A DNA stretch of 64,000 nucleotides from Prosapia bicincta (lineage: Eukaryota; Arthropoda; Insecta; Hemiptera; Cercopidae), in contig JBAIZL010000002.1 of NCBI GenBank assembly GCA_036971475.1, forward strand, positions 348,459,082-348,523,081, read 5' to 3'. The position numbers and the translations under genes are program-made. Shown here one piece after another: positions 51,160 through 61,434 of the stretch. The notes beneath the pieces are model-generated. The model saw nothing but the letters and a program-made list of their open reading frames with translations. It was not told where the DNA came from and did no database searches. Positions within the stretch are counted from its first letter, which is position 1. Every line of letters begins with the position of its first letter.

Positions 51160-51591
51160 TTTAGCGAAAAATCAGAGATATGAAACAATTTAAATTTCAC
51201 TACAATAATTCTCAGATTAACACAGATGCTATGTGAAACAGTTTAATCGCTACAATAATTCAGCTTGTTTGAAAATAAAGCTACTCAGATTAACACAGGT
51301 ATTTGTTAAGAAATAATTACTCAAAGAGTGTTATGCCTAAATTAATCACCAAAATATTTCCACTTGTTTTGATTGATTTAATCACTACAATAATTCAACT
51401 TGTTTAGAAATTATATACTCAGAGTACCTCAGGTATCTGCTATAAAAAAGTATGTGAAACAATTTAATGTTTGAATTAATTAAACTGTTTTGAGAAAACA
51501 CTCAGATTAACACAGGTATTTGCTAATACAGTATAAGCTGTTAGTTTATAGACTACAGATTTCACACGAGAATAGGTAACATTGAGATAGC

Positions 51592-51903
51592 TTACCAGAA
51601 TGTTTCTTCTTCCAATGCTGAATAGCAAGTGGTAATTGTCACAGTGAGCCCGACCACCTGGAATTGATACTGACGGCGAAGAGGATGAACGCAGACCCGG
51701 AAGGCTTCTATCGATTTGGCATGATAGGTTTTCGTTTCGCCTACACGATTTCCTAATAAATTCTCATCCGCCGTGAGACCTGCCTTTCCCCTACACATGC
51801 ATACAGACGTTGGATTACACTTTGATGCAACTCCGACTGGTGATTGGGGATTTGCGAACGGCTGCTTCGAGACCATACTACAGATCGAGCAGAACGTTTT
51901 CAT
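51592..51903 (-). CDS. Cys-rich Polinton protein, unknown
   Basis: A 103-codon frame starting MKTFCSICSMVSKQ with a Cys series (FCSIC, KCNPTSVCMC) that could bind zinc. Near its end TTCTG|GTAAGC is a good donor, so it may be a first exon. It lies directly upstream of the polymerase on the same strand and starts 15 bp from a divergent plus-strand ATG (51918). Function unknown. Confidence 0.5.
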   Translation of the reverse strand: MKTFCSICSMVSKQPFANPQSPVGVASKCNPTSVCMCRGKAGLTADENLLGNRVGETKTYHAKSIEAFRVCVHPLRRQYQFQVVGLTVTITTCYSALEEETFW

Positions 51904-51917
51904 TTAACGTTTGAGCC

Positions 51918-52315
51918 ATGACAAAGAGCTTCCTAGAGGATGATGGGGAGATGGGAGACTCCCATTTACGTACAAATAATAAGAACATAAATGTAAGTAG
52001 ATTTTCATATTATTTCAATTGACTTTTACGCTTCTTTCAGGCTATCTGGACCGAATTACTAATCTTAATATTTCTTACAGGATTTTTAAATACATATACA
52101 ATTGATACTAATTGACTTTATTGTTTCTAACAGAATACGCCCCGTACACCCAAGAGTTACCTACCCCCCTCCCCCCGTGTATATGCTGTGAGAACCCCCG
52201 GAACGCTGTTGCTACGCCATGCGGACATGTATTTTGTATAACCTGTCTCTCAAGATGTAACCGCTGCCCGAATTGGAGAGCACGGATCGTCAACACTTTT
52301 AAATTATATATGTAA
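51918..52315 (+). CDS. Small RING-finger protein in Polinton
   Basis: The solid part is 52133-52315, after the acceptor ttgtttctaacag: PPCICCENPRNAVATPCGHV, then FCITCLSRCNRCPNWRAR, stop TAA. This is a C-x2-C, C-x-H-x2-C-x2-C, C-x2-C RING as in IAP-type E3 ligases, with a very short last loop. A possible first exon is 51918-51991 (MTKSFLEDDGEMGDSHL, donor AAT|GTAAGT). Its phase does not fit the acceptor by one base, so the exon pairing is unproven or the copy is frameshifted. The frame also opens from 52112 without splicing. Confidence 0.65.
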
Positions 52316-52744
52316 TAATGAGATTATAATTTTGATCATTTTATATCAGTGCACTGTAAAATTATTATTATGTACTATCAGTTTAATAAAGTAACTGATA
52401 TTGTATCCAATACAAATTTTATTTTAATCTATCTTTTATACTTTAGGTTCTGAGAAATGTTATCTTTAATTATTAATTTCAGCTGGATAACTTTATCTAA
52501 GTCCTCCTTAGTCTTTTTAATGTTCAGATGTCTAAACACCTGTTTATAAATTGAAATATTACACTTACTTGATTGATGTTCATAAATGATTTATTAGATA
52601 TAGCCTTGAGGGAGCTTAATATATATCTTAATGTTACCAATATTAATTCAATATATTTAAAATTACTATATAAATTACCTGTTCTAAGAGCTACACTGAT
52701 CTCACAACACCCTAGACAGCTTAACTAGACTCGAGCACTGTACA

Positions 52745-52880
52745 CTGTTAACTTTATGTTATTACTTTTAACACAATCAGAAGCGGTGGGGCGGACTTGA
52801 GTGATTGCAGACATTCTGATGTAATTATTTTTTAATGTAATCAGAACCGAAGGGGCAGTGTTGTGTGATTGCAAACAAGC
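52745..52880. repeat. Diverged tandem duplication, about 80 bp
   Basis: aatcagaagcggtggggcgg...gtgattgca and aatcagaaccgaaggggcag...gtgattgca. Confidence 0.6.
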
Positions 52881-53339
52881 TGTTTCTGCATAATATGATC
52901 AAAGCTTGTTTTATTGTGAGGCGATGATTTGTAGCGTTATTAGCCATGTGTGAATTGTTAATTTATCATAGGAGGTGTATTTCCCACCATCAGATGTTGG
53001 CCACGTATATTTAGCAAAATTTTATTCTTTCTAATATACCATAGGTTCTGAGAAATTTTGTCATTAATTATTACTTTTAGTTGAATAAATTTATCTAAAC
53101 CACCGTCAGTTTTTTTATATGTAAAATCAAATTTACAAAATTAATTAAACACAGCTTATAACATGAGGATTATTATCATAACAACTTAACCAACAGTGGC
53201 GATAAGGGATTTCCAGCACAGCCTAGCGTTTATCTGACCACGGTTGTTGTTCAGCCTGTGTGATAAGAGAGTTCCCGCACAGATTGTCGATTAACTAGAT
53301 GTATATTGTCGGCCGGCTGGACCGTTTAGTTGATCATTT

Positions 53340-54135
53340 TTGGGGCCATTCCCAGAAAAGCTAGGTTAGGATACTAGCGAGACACATTTAGGCCTCCGCA
53401 AACTCATCCCCGGGGTGAGCCCCGGATAGAACACACTACAACACCCACTTTGGTTAGAACACTAGGCGACGTCATCAATCATCCCCCAACCACTGGGGCT
53501 AACCCAAATCTAACCAACATACACTCTTAACATACCCCATACAGTTGTTTAGTTGAAACGTTGGTCATTTGATCTAACCGATCATTTTTTTTAGCGATTT
53601 CATATATTATTTAATACTACCCCCAGGGCTAACCCACCCCACATCTAACCAACATACACTCTTAACATACCCCATACAGTTGTTTAGTTGAAACGTTTGT
53701 CATTTGATCTGACCGATCATTTTTGGCGATTTCATATATTATTAAAAACTACCTCCAGAGCTAACCCATCCCCCATCATCTAACCTCCATATACTCTAAA
53801 CTCACCCCTAACACGCAACACACATTTTTCCAAAAATGTTTCCAAAAACTTCCCCCAACGCCAAACTCACCCCCGGGGCATCCCCCAAACTTAATTAACA
53901 ACCACCCCTAACACACAACACACATAGGGGAAGGGTTAGGTTAGTTTAGATTTTTTGTAATAACTACCCTTTACCCCAGAAACAACCCCTCTATTCGTAG
54001 TCAAACCCCCTCCAAAAGCTACGAACTACACCATACCAACCCCCTACATCAACCAAAACTACCCCTATACTCACCGGTGACGTACAGGACAGTTAGGGGT
54101 AGTTTGTGCCAAAGTATCTTTACTTCTACTCCTAT
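53340..54135 (-). repeat. Polinton right terminal inverted repeat
   Basis: Reverse complement of the left repeat, longer because it contains a tandem of about 130 bp (ctaaccaacatacactctta at about 53,510 and 53,640, and a third partial start near 53,755). Confidence 0.88.
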
Positions 54136-54240
54136 ACTACAATAGTTAGGATTATTACACTACGAGATTTAGGATTATTATTTACCAGTAATTAGGATTA
54201 TTACACTACAATTGTTAGGATTATTACACTACAATAGTTG
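54125..54240 (+). repeat. Minisatellite, unit about 23 bp, right part
   Basis: Four to five copies of the same unit and in the same orientation as 44,895-45,435. This fits one array split by the Polinton. Confidence 0.85.
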
Positions 54241-54414
54241 ATCTACAAAAGTAGATCCCTTAGATTTATGGCACCAATAGTTTTATACATTTCACTTTTT
54301 ATTGAAGTCTATTTCTTTTCTGGTCCAGGAAAGTTCATAGTTGAATGCTTATTTCCATTCAAGTCGTTTGGGTTCGAAACTATATTTATAGGCCTACACA
54401 TAATCTTAAATTAC

Positions 54415-54621
54415 AGTATAACCTCGATAAATCGGAATTCGTTAACTCTTATCTCCAGATAGTCTGGAATGGTTTTAAATAAAATCTTCCAATACCTAAA
54501 AATAATGTGAGTAATATTTTGTGATTCTTATAGGCTCACTGAAAAGACTACGGAATCGCACAGCACCAAAGCGGTTCACAAAAAACGCCCGAAGGTGACA
54601 GATTTGTTTGTCGAGAAATAA
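54415..54621 (+). mobile_element. Second pogo/Tigger scrap
   Basis: TA followed by CAGTATAACCTCGATAAATC, a typical Tigger/pogo end. After about 120 bp comes a transposase C terminus STKAVHKKRPKVTDLFVEK and stop (54619-54621). The middle is deleted, and no opposite end was found. Confidence 0.65.
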
Positions 54622-54969
54622 ATTGCAATGGAGCCTTTGTATCTTTTAAACTATAAAAGAAAAATAGAGATGTTTTTAAACTCACCGAAAATAAGGGCTT
54701 CAATAATGGTTATTAACTAACCTACTGAGTAAAACATGATTTTTCGTAAAACATTTACTTTTACTTTGGCTTTTTAGTGAATTTCCATTAGAAAACTAAC
54801 CCATTGCAGTAAACGTAAGCCGAAGACTAAAATGATAGTTTGTTTTAAGTTATCTGGTATTAAAAAAATATTTATTCAGATTTATACACACAAATATATA
54901 TACCTATATGCCTACTAATATCACATAATGATATGTAATAGCCTAAATTAAACATTAAAAAAATTTAAC

Positions 54970-55530
54970 TCAAACTTTTATTGGTCTCTTATACAGTAGG
55001 CCTATAGCTCCTGTAAACAAATTATCACAAGTAATAGCAGCTATAAACTAATTACACTGAAGCCTTTTCTCAGCTTAATAAATAGTAAAAAATTTAAAAA
55101 CCATACCTTATTTAAACAAATATTGGTTTTAATCAATACTGACATCTGAAGTTTTCGTTCTGGACGTCGCACTTTTCATTATTGTAGTCTAGGATCGATC
55201 CCCTATAGCCTACTTTTTATTATAGGCCTACTTCAGTCATCCTTTTTAAAATTGTGTTTTTATATTGTATTCCTCCATATTGTATTTTAATCTTTATAAA
55301 TGCATTTCATAAATACATAGGCCTACTATTATTGGTAGGAAATGGAAAATCCATTTTCCGTATTAAAAAAGACGGTCGTAAAGTGGCCTTCTGATTGATC
55401 AATTCTTTCTATTAACAAACATATCCCCACAGTAACATCTGCTTACAGAGTTCCATGGACGTTTCGTTCCAAAGTTATTATGATTTTGAACACGGGAATT
55501 ATCGAGATATTATTATTTTTCATGTGTATA
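54970..55530 (+). repeat. Dispersed repeat copy 2
   Basis: Partner of 24,650-25,020; same block order, with an extra stretch of about 200 bp near 55,110-55,330. Confidence 0.6.
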
Positions 55531-56062
55531 AATTTGAACAAATATTTCCTTGAATTCCAGAGACCGTAAAACAAACTTTCATCTTATGGGAGGGGCATTG
55601 CCCCCACCCCAACTTTTAGGACAGGCGTGTTATTTACAATGAACTCATTAAAATACTGCAAAAATAATAATAGTGCTGAGAAGAAATATACTCGGCAGTA
55701 TTAATTGTTATTTTGATAGTATGGGAGTTAATTTCTAAAAATGACTGAAAGTTCTAACAATAATATGAACTTTATTTTAATCGTACAAATCATGACATAA
55801 AAAATGAGTTTATAGGAATTGTTTCAGACGAAGTTTGGTATTCAACGTTATGTTTCTTATATAAATAATAAAATCGAGCTTATTTTTGGACTTATAACTT
55901 TGCAAAATTCGGAAAATGAATTTAAATTTTGCAAAGTTATAAGTCTAAAAGTCCCCGCTTTTACTTTCTATGAGAAACATATCGATGAATACCAAACTCT
56001 AACTTATCGATTAAAAAAAGTATTAAGTTAATTAGAACTTAGTTTGCCTGAACTATTTACGA

Positions 56063-56213
56063 CGGTAAAAAACAAAATAGTCAACTCAAAATCTCCAAGC
56101 ACTGAGGAAGGCGATATCGTCGCCGAAACTAGTCTGTGTTAGGACTATTTGTTTTATTAAAAACCAATTTTTGATGAGGTTTTGAGTTGTCTATTTTGTT
56201 TTTTACCGTTGTA
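56063..56213. mobile_element. Small foldback element, about 150 bp
   Basis: Arms acggtaaaaaacaaaatag...aactcaaaa and the complement at 56176-56212. Near the left arm is CTGAGGAAGGCGATATCGTC with GCCGAAAC, another stem motif of the CTGANGA...GAAA type (56102-56129). Confidence 0.75.
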
Positions 56214-56605
56214 ATAAAAAAGTAGTTTGAAACACGGACCTTATAATGTAAGATTTTGGATGCTGGCTCAGCGTCAAGTTTTTAAATCTTTTCTATTTTG
56301 GAGGGGGGTTCCCCCGGACCCCATTTGATACCCCCAGGGCAATCTTGTACCCCTCAGTACAAAACTTGTAATTCTCCTCATGTCTCCGACTTACGTTTAC
56401 CGCATTGTATTATTTTCCAATTTAAATTCTCTAAAAAACCAACGTAAAAGTACAAGTTTGACAAAAAATACTTTTTTACTCTGTATTTATTATAGTTAGC
56501 CATTTTTACGTGAGGACCATTATTGAAGCACTTATTTTTGTGATTTTAAAAACATTTGTTTGCTTATTCTATATTTTTTAGTTTAAAAGATACAAAGGTT
56601 CCTGT

Positions 56606-58290
56606 ACAACACATTTCCAGCCATGCTCCCTCCTCTCCCTCTGTGAGGGAGCGACGATATACGTTTTTAAAACTACCCAAGTGGCCAGAACAATAATTTG
56701 ATATAAAATTGTGTTAGGCTTTCAGTGCCTATTAGATGCTGAACTACATCTTGTATCGATAGTCGAAAACACAGCTGCCGGACTTGTAAACTTAATGACT
56801 CATGTCTGTCAGCCTTTTCTTATCATACTGTCGCCAACTGTCAAATACATCGTAACATAGATTATTGCTTATGCACATCAACAAGAGTTGATTAATTTAT
56901 AGTAGTTTACTTCCCGGGCCCCTTCATCACTTGCAGCATGACAGTATAAATAGATGATTGTTTCCGTGTTAAAACCAACCAGGCTTACTGAATCTAATCT
57001 TTGTATGTTTACTTTTGTTGAAATAAACTGCCGTTCGCTTACAGCGACTAAGACATTGCTTTTTGTGTAAATACAACATTTCATTTAATGACCCTACTTT
57101 GCCATTAAAAGCTTGAACAATTGTACATTGTAATTTTTATACTTTATTGGTAAAATGTTTTTATTTCTTGTTTGGAATTCGGCACACGAGTAATTATTTT
57201 ACGCAGTAAAAAAACACTAACCTGTCAGGGCTCCTGGGCATTTGCCTCCTAGACCCTCGCAGCATTGAATAATGCACTGATCTAGTGGGCAACGCATCTG
57301 CTGAAAAATATCATAGGGTAGTGGTTTTTTAAATGAAAACTTCTATAGCGACACTTACAAAAACTCTTTGGATGGACATAAAGATACAATTTCACAGTAT
57401 AATTCTCATCAGGTTACGGTATGAGTCACTTCAAGTGAATTAAATAACAGCCGATTTTATTTTATAGGTAATGTTGTATTAACAACTGCTTTAAACGTAG
57501 GTTACGTTACATTATTTATTGAACATTTTTAAGTAATAAGGTTATTATTAAATAGTTTTGATCAATTCATAGATATATTAATTTATTTAAATTTTGATAA
57601 ATCTCAATACAAATAATTCAATATTGGCCTAACTGTAATAATAAGTTAGACTATGTATTTTTAATCCAGTTTTTGAAATGGACTAATATTACTAACACAA
57701 CTCGTCATTTTCTTTTTTTTGTACATTGTCACGAGTTATCTCAGTGTGAAGATTTATAAAGACCAGCATCTGCCAAACTACGGCTGATCAAGGATTTAAG
57801 TGACCTTCTTAAGTATTCAGTGTGTAAATGTTGAAAACAAAATGGTTCTTGCACTCGTGGGAGTTCCAACATAAGTGGTGGTGACAAAATATAGAGCTAA
57901 CAGTTTCGCAAAAGTTTCAACGAAAAGCACCGAAAATATGAATTTATACATTTTTCATTCAATTTTTACATCTGTATTTGAGGAATAATAAAGACTAATA
58001 TTTATTGTTGTCAATAATCAAATAATAAAGGACAAAAAAACATTTATTTGATGTTTACTGAATAGGGTACAAACCTTTTTTTACCAACAATTCAAATAAT
58101 TTATTTAAAAAGAATAAGATGGCCAAAAATGTTTTCCTTTAAGACATTGGATTTTTTATTATTGGACATAATTTATTATTATCGTTATATTGAATTATTT
58201 GTATTGAGATTTATAAAAATTAATATAGTCTATGTATTAACTGTTCAAAACTGTTTAATAATAACTATTTCAAGCAACTGTAGAGTAATG
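56606..58290. other. No recognised gene
   Basis: The frame at 56878-57084 (minus) is short, has no motif and is probably chance. A stretch like ttttattgtacaaatttatt with diverged internal repeats lies around 57,540-58,230 (aaatttataaaaattaatat, attatttgtattgagattta) and hints at an old inverted pair. Nothing firmer. Confidence 0.35.
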
Positions 58291-58292
58291 TT

Positions 58293-58520
58293 TAATTTAA
58301 ATAAATGAAACCTCTATACCACAATTAACCTTTTCCTTTATTTAAAACCTTATGTAAATTTCAATTGCAGAGCAATCATCCTCAGAGGTAATTTACAATA
58401 AAATACGTATTTTATTGTAAATTACGTCTGAGGATGGTTCCTAAACAATTGAAATTTACATAAGGTTTTAAATAAAGGAAAAGGTTATTTGTGGTATATA
58501 GGTTTCATTTATTTAAATTA
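58293..58520. mobile_element. Foldback element, arms about 110 bp
   Basis: Almost perfect long palindrome centred near 58407 (aaaatacgtattttatt). Each arm carries taaggttttaaataaagg and a CTGAGGATG...TGAAAT motif (minus strand 58359-58385 with stem ATTGC/GCAAT, plus strand 58428-58454). No coding sequence. Confidence 0.8.
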
Positions 58521-59472
58521 TTTAATAATAACGTATGTGTTAAAAGAGCAGTTATACAACATAACCTATAACACAAAACAGCTGTTATATGAAATCATAT
58601 GTTGTAAAGTATGCGTTTCAGAAATAGCGTGAGGCGAATGCAATGATTTAATCTCATGTTTTGTTTACTGCGCGTAAAGAAGTTACCTCTTAAAAAAAAA
58701 AGTAGAAAACAATAAGAAAAAATTATCACACTTTGGCAGACCTACTTGCATATGTGAGCAACTAGTGTAATTTTTAATTATAAATAGACTAAATAAAACC
58801 TTTCAAACCACAAAAACTCTTTATTAATGTCCTGATGTACATTTCGATTGGAAAGGAAATTTCCAAAAGAATAATCTGTTACTAACGTCCACTAACGAAA
58901 TCGGGCAGGCAGGTTGTTTTAGCATTATTGCAATGTATGAAACCGGACTCGCGAGTTTTGGTCGAACGTGCACTCTGACGACCCTGACCGAACAGTGTTG
59001 CCTAGTTCGAGCGTCGAGCAGTCAGTCTATCGTGACTGACTCTTCTCTCTCTCATGTGGCAACATTGCTTTTTTGGACACTCACCCGATTTCATGCAGTG
59101 GACTTTTGTAGTAATTCCCTCTGAAGATTGTTTTGCTTTGCAATCGAAATATAAATCATTACGAAAATCAAAATTTTTTCTGGTTTAAAATTTTATTTAT
59201 TTATAACTATTGGTAGTATATTTATATCATATTTGAAAATCTGTAATAGGCTCTATTACTCACGCAGACGAATGGATAGGGAAAGACACTCGGTATTTCT
59301 TTTGTTTTCAAATTACAACTTAAATAACTCTGTCAACTTAAACAAATCTCAATAATAACACTTGAGAACAAAAAAGTCACACAAAGTGAATTATGTGATT
59401 TTAAAGTCATTTTTTGCGCTTATTTTAAATTAAATATGCTCTCAGTTTATATATATAAATATTGCTATATAT

Positions 59473-59477
<5 letters not shown>
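58521..59477. other. No recognised gene; one stem motif
   Basis: The frame at 58933-59124 has no motif. A CTGAAGATTG...CAATCGAAAT motif is at 59121-59149. Confidence 0.35.

Positions 59478-59522
<45 letters not shown>
59478..59522. repeat. (TA)n microsatellite
   Basis: TA run directly upstream of the plus-strand Penelope copy. Confidence 0.97.
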
Positions 59523-59524
<2 letters not shown>

Positions 59525-59544
59525 GTAAATAATACTTTCATAAA

Positions 59545-60725
59545 CAAGAATTTGTATTTTAGTTTTCTTCAGACATTGAAGTTTTTTCGCTGATTGGCAG
59601 TATCATCATTATCAAATATTTCTAGGTACAGTACCTTATAGTTCTATGTCTAATAAAATACAGATTACTCATGAAACCTAATGCAATAAATTTGTTAGAT
59701 ATTTCTATAAAGGAAAATAATAAATTTCATTTCGCAATTTACAGAAACCCTACTCACACAGTTAAAATAATACCTAATTACTCAAATCATCCATATAATC
59801 AAAAATGACAGGTTTATAGGGGCTGTAGCTTATTATATAGAATGAATAAAATTCCGTTAAATCATATAAATAAGTTAGAAGAATTAAATGTTATATACCA
59901 AATAGCAAAAAAAATTGATGTAAAAAGGAAATAATAATATCATTACAAAATTAGAAAATAATGTTAACAAAAATAACTATAGGACCTACAATTTGTAATA
60001 AAGAAACTATTTGATCCAAATTTATATTCACCGGTTACGAAATTAAACCGATTATAAAATTATGTAATGACACTGATATTTAAATAAACTATTACACAAA
60101 CAATAAAATAAATACTGGAATAATACAAATATTAAATTAAATAAGTTGGATGTAAGCTCTATTATGCAGCTATCATATGTAGCCCCTAAAATATGTTAAA
60201 ATGCTATGTAGGACAAACTAAAAAGAAAATAAAGGAAAGGTATAAAGAACATTTAAATGTGTGTAAAAAACCTAATATATAGTCTATATATATAAATCTA
60301 TTTTAGCGACTCATTGTATAGATAATAATCACGATTCCCCAGATATAAATAGGCCTAATATGAGATTAATTAAACATACACAAGATTGTTTAAGAATGAA
60401 CATCATTGAAAATTTATAAATAGAAATTAAAAATACACTTATTGCAAGTGCAAGTAAAATCTAAACATAACACCATTTTTAGCGTATTCAATGAAATCTT
60501 ACGAAAGAAAGACTAAAATAATTACAGATTATTGATGAATGTTTGATCAGACAGATAAGATGAGAATAACTAATATTTTAAACATAGTACGATTATATGA
60601 ACAATCCAAATGTAGTCATAGAACTATAAGGTACTGTACTTAGAATATTTTGATAATGCTGATACGGCCAATCAGCGAAAAGCTTCAATGTAGGAAGAAA
60701 ACTAAAACAGAAATTATTGTTTAGT
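59545..60725 (+). pseudogene. Penelope-like element, decayed, with inverted ends
   Basis: Plus-strand pieces: NKFHFAIYRNPTHTVKIIPN and NHPYNQK (the segment after the reverse transcriptase core), LLYRMNKIPLNHINK, and a GIY-YIG relic (CYVGQTKKKIKERYKEHLNV near 60,210). It has many stops and frameshifts, and the reverse transcriptase core is missing. The ends, 59562-59650 and 60605-60715, are reverse complements (cagtaccttatagttctatg against its complement), each with the CTGAT/ATCAG stem and GAAAA motif. Inverted terminal repeats of this kind are known for Penelope elements. Confidence 0.8.
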
Positions 60726-60985
60726 TTGGTGGTCCCGTGGATAGTCTATGCAGCGATCGTAACGGGAAATAGGATTCGAGTAACATTGTGGAAACACGAC
60801 TTTTGGTTTAGGACTGGAATTAAGGAGGGATTATTTTCAATGTGGAACGACGTGTAAATCTCTGAAGGACTGTTTTTATCTATGGCAATGAGGGGGACTA
60901 GCTGACAACTTTGAACTCTACAAGCTTACAGTTAGGCCTACACAAAGTACAAATGTAGTAGTTTTAAATATACGTGGTGTATGTA

Positions 60986-60989
<4 letters not shown>

Positions 60990-61042
<53 letters not shown>
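60990..61042. repeat. (TA)n microsatellite
   Basis: TA run between Penelope copies; another short one is at 61138-61166. Confidence 0.97.
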
Positions 61043-61047
<5 letters not shown>

Positions 61048-61133
61048 TAAATATGGTGATATGTTTTCTTGTATATATAGTTAATAAATTGAAAATATTT
61101 CAAAAACAAGAATACTTTTAATGAATATATTTA

Positions 61134-61169
<36 letters not shown>

Positions 61170-61249
61170 AAAAATTAGATGAATTATTTTTTCTTGTTGA
61201 ATATGTATGGTGAAATAAAATAATTTTCATAAACAAGAATATACGAGTA

Positions 61250-61330
61250 TTACTTCATTTTATTGTTGATTGAAGCTTTTCGCTAATTTACATTATTAGC
61301 ATTTTCAAAATTTATAAATCACTGTCCAGT
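61250..61330 (-). other. 3' end motif of the minus-strand Penelope copy
   Basis: Minus strand: an AATG, stem CTAAT/ATTAG, then CGAAAAGCTTCAATC. The stem pairs match those at 60650-60682 (CTGAT/ATCAG) with a compensated G-C to A-T change. Confidence 0.6.
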
Positions 61331-61434
61331 TATGTGACTAGAGTAAGACTGTTGAAAATAATTGTACTATGCTCAGTAAACGGTATCAGTTATCTTATCT
61401 GTTAGATAAATATACTTTAATATTTCCATTTGCC

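Larger units (their letters stand above)
45439..54135 (-). mobile_element. Shortened Polinton/Maverick element, about 8.7 kb
   Basis: Inverted terminal repeats of about 0.4 kb (left) and 0.8 kb (right) enclose a protein-primed DNA polymerase B pseudogene and small genes. The candidate outer ends start AGT on each strand, in line with the 5'-AG typical of Polintons; the 6-bp target duplication is not clear (actatt against actaca). Typical elements are 15-20 kb and encode integrase, packaging ATPase, protease and capsid proteins. None of these is seen, so this is a deletion derivative. It sits inside the 23-bp minisatellite. Confidence 0.8.
54626..56605. repeat. Inverted dispersed repeats, arms about 210 bp
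   Basis: 54626-54830 is similar to the reverse complement of 56390-56605 (cctttgtatcttttaaacta, gcttcaataatggt, gtaaacgtaag in the same order). The left arm is continuous with the Tigger C terminus, so the arms may be 3' ends of related Tigger copies in opposite orientation. Between them lies the second copy of the 24,650 repeat and no gene. Confidence 0.65.
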
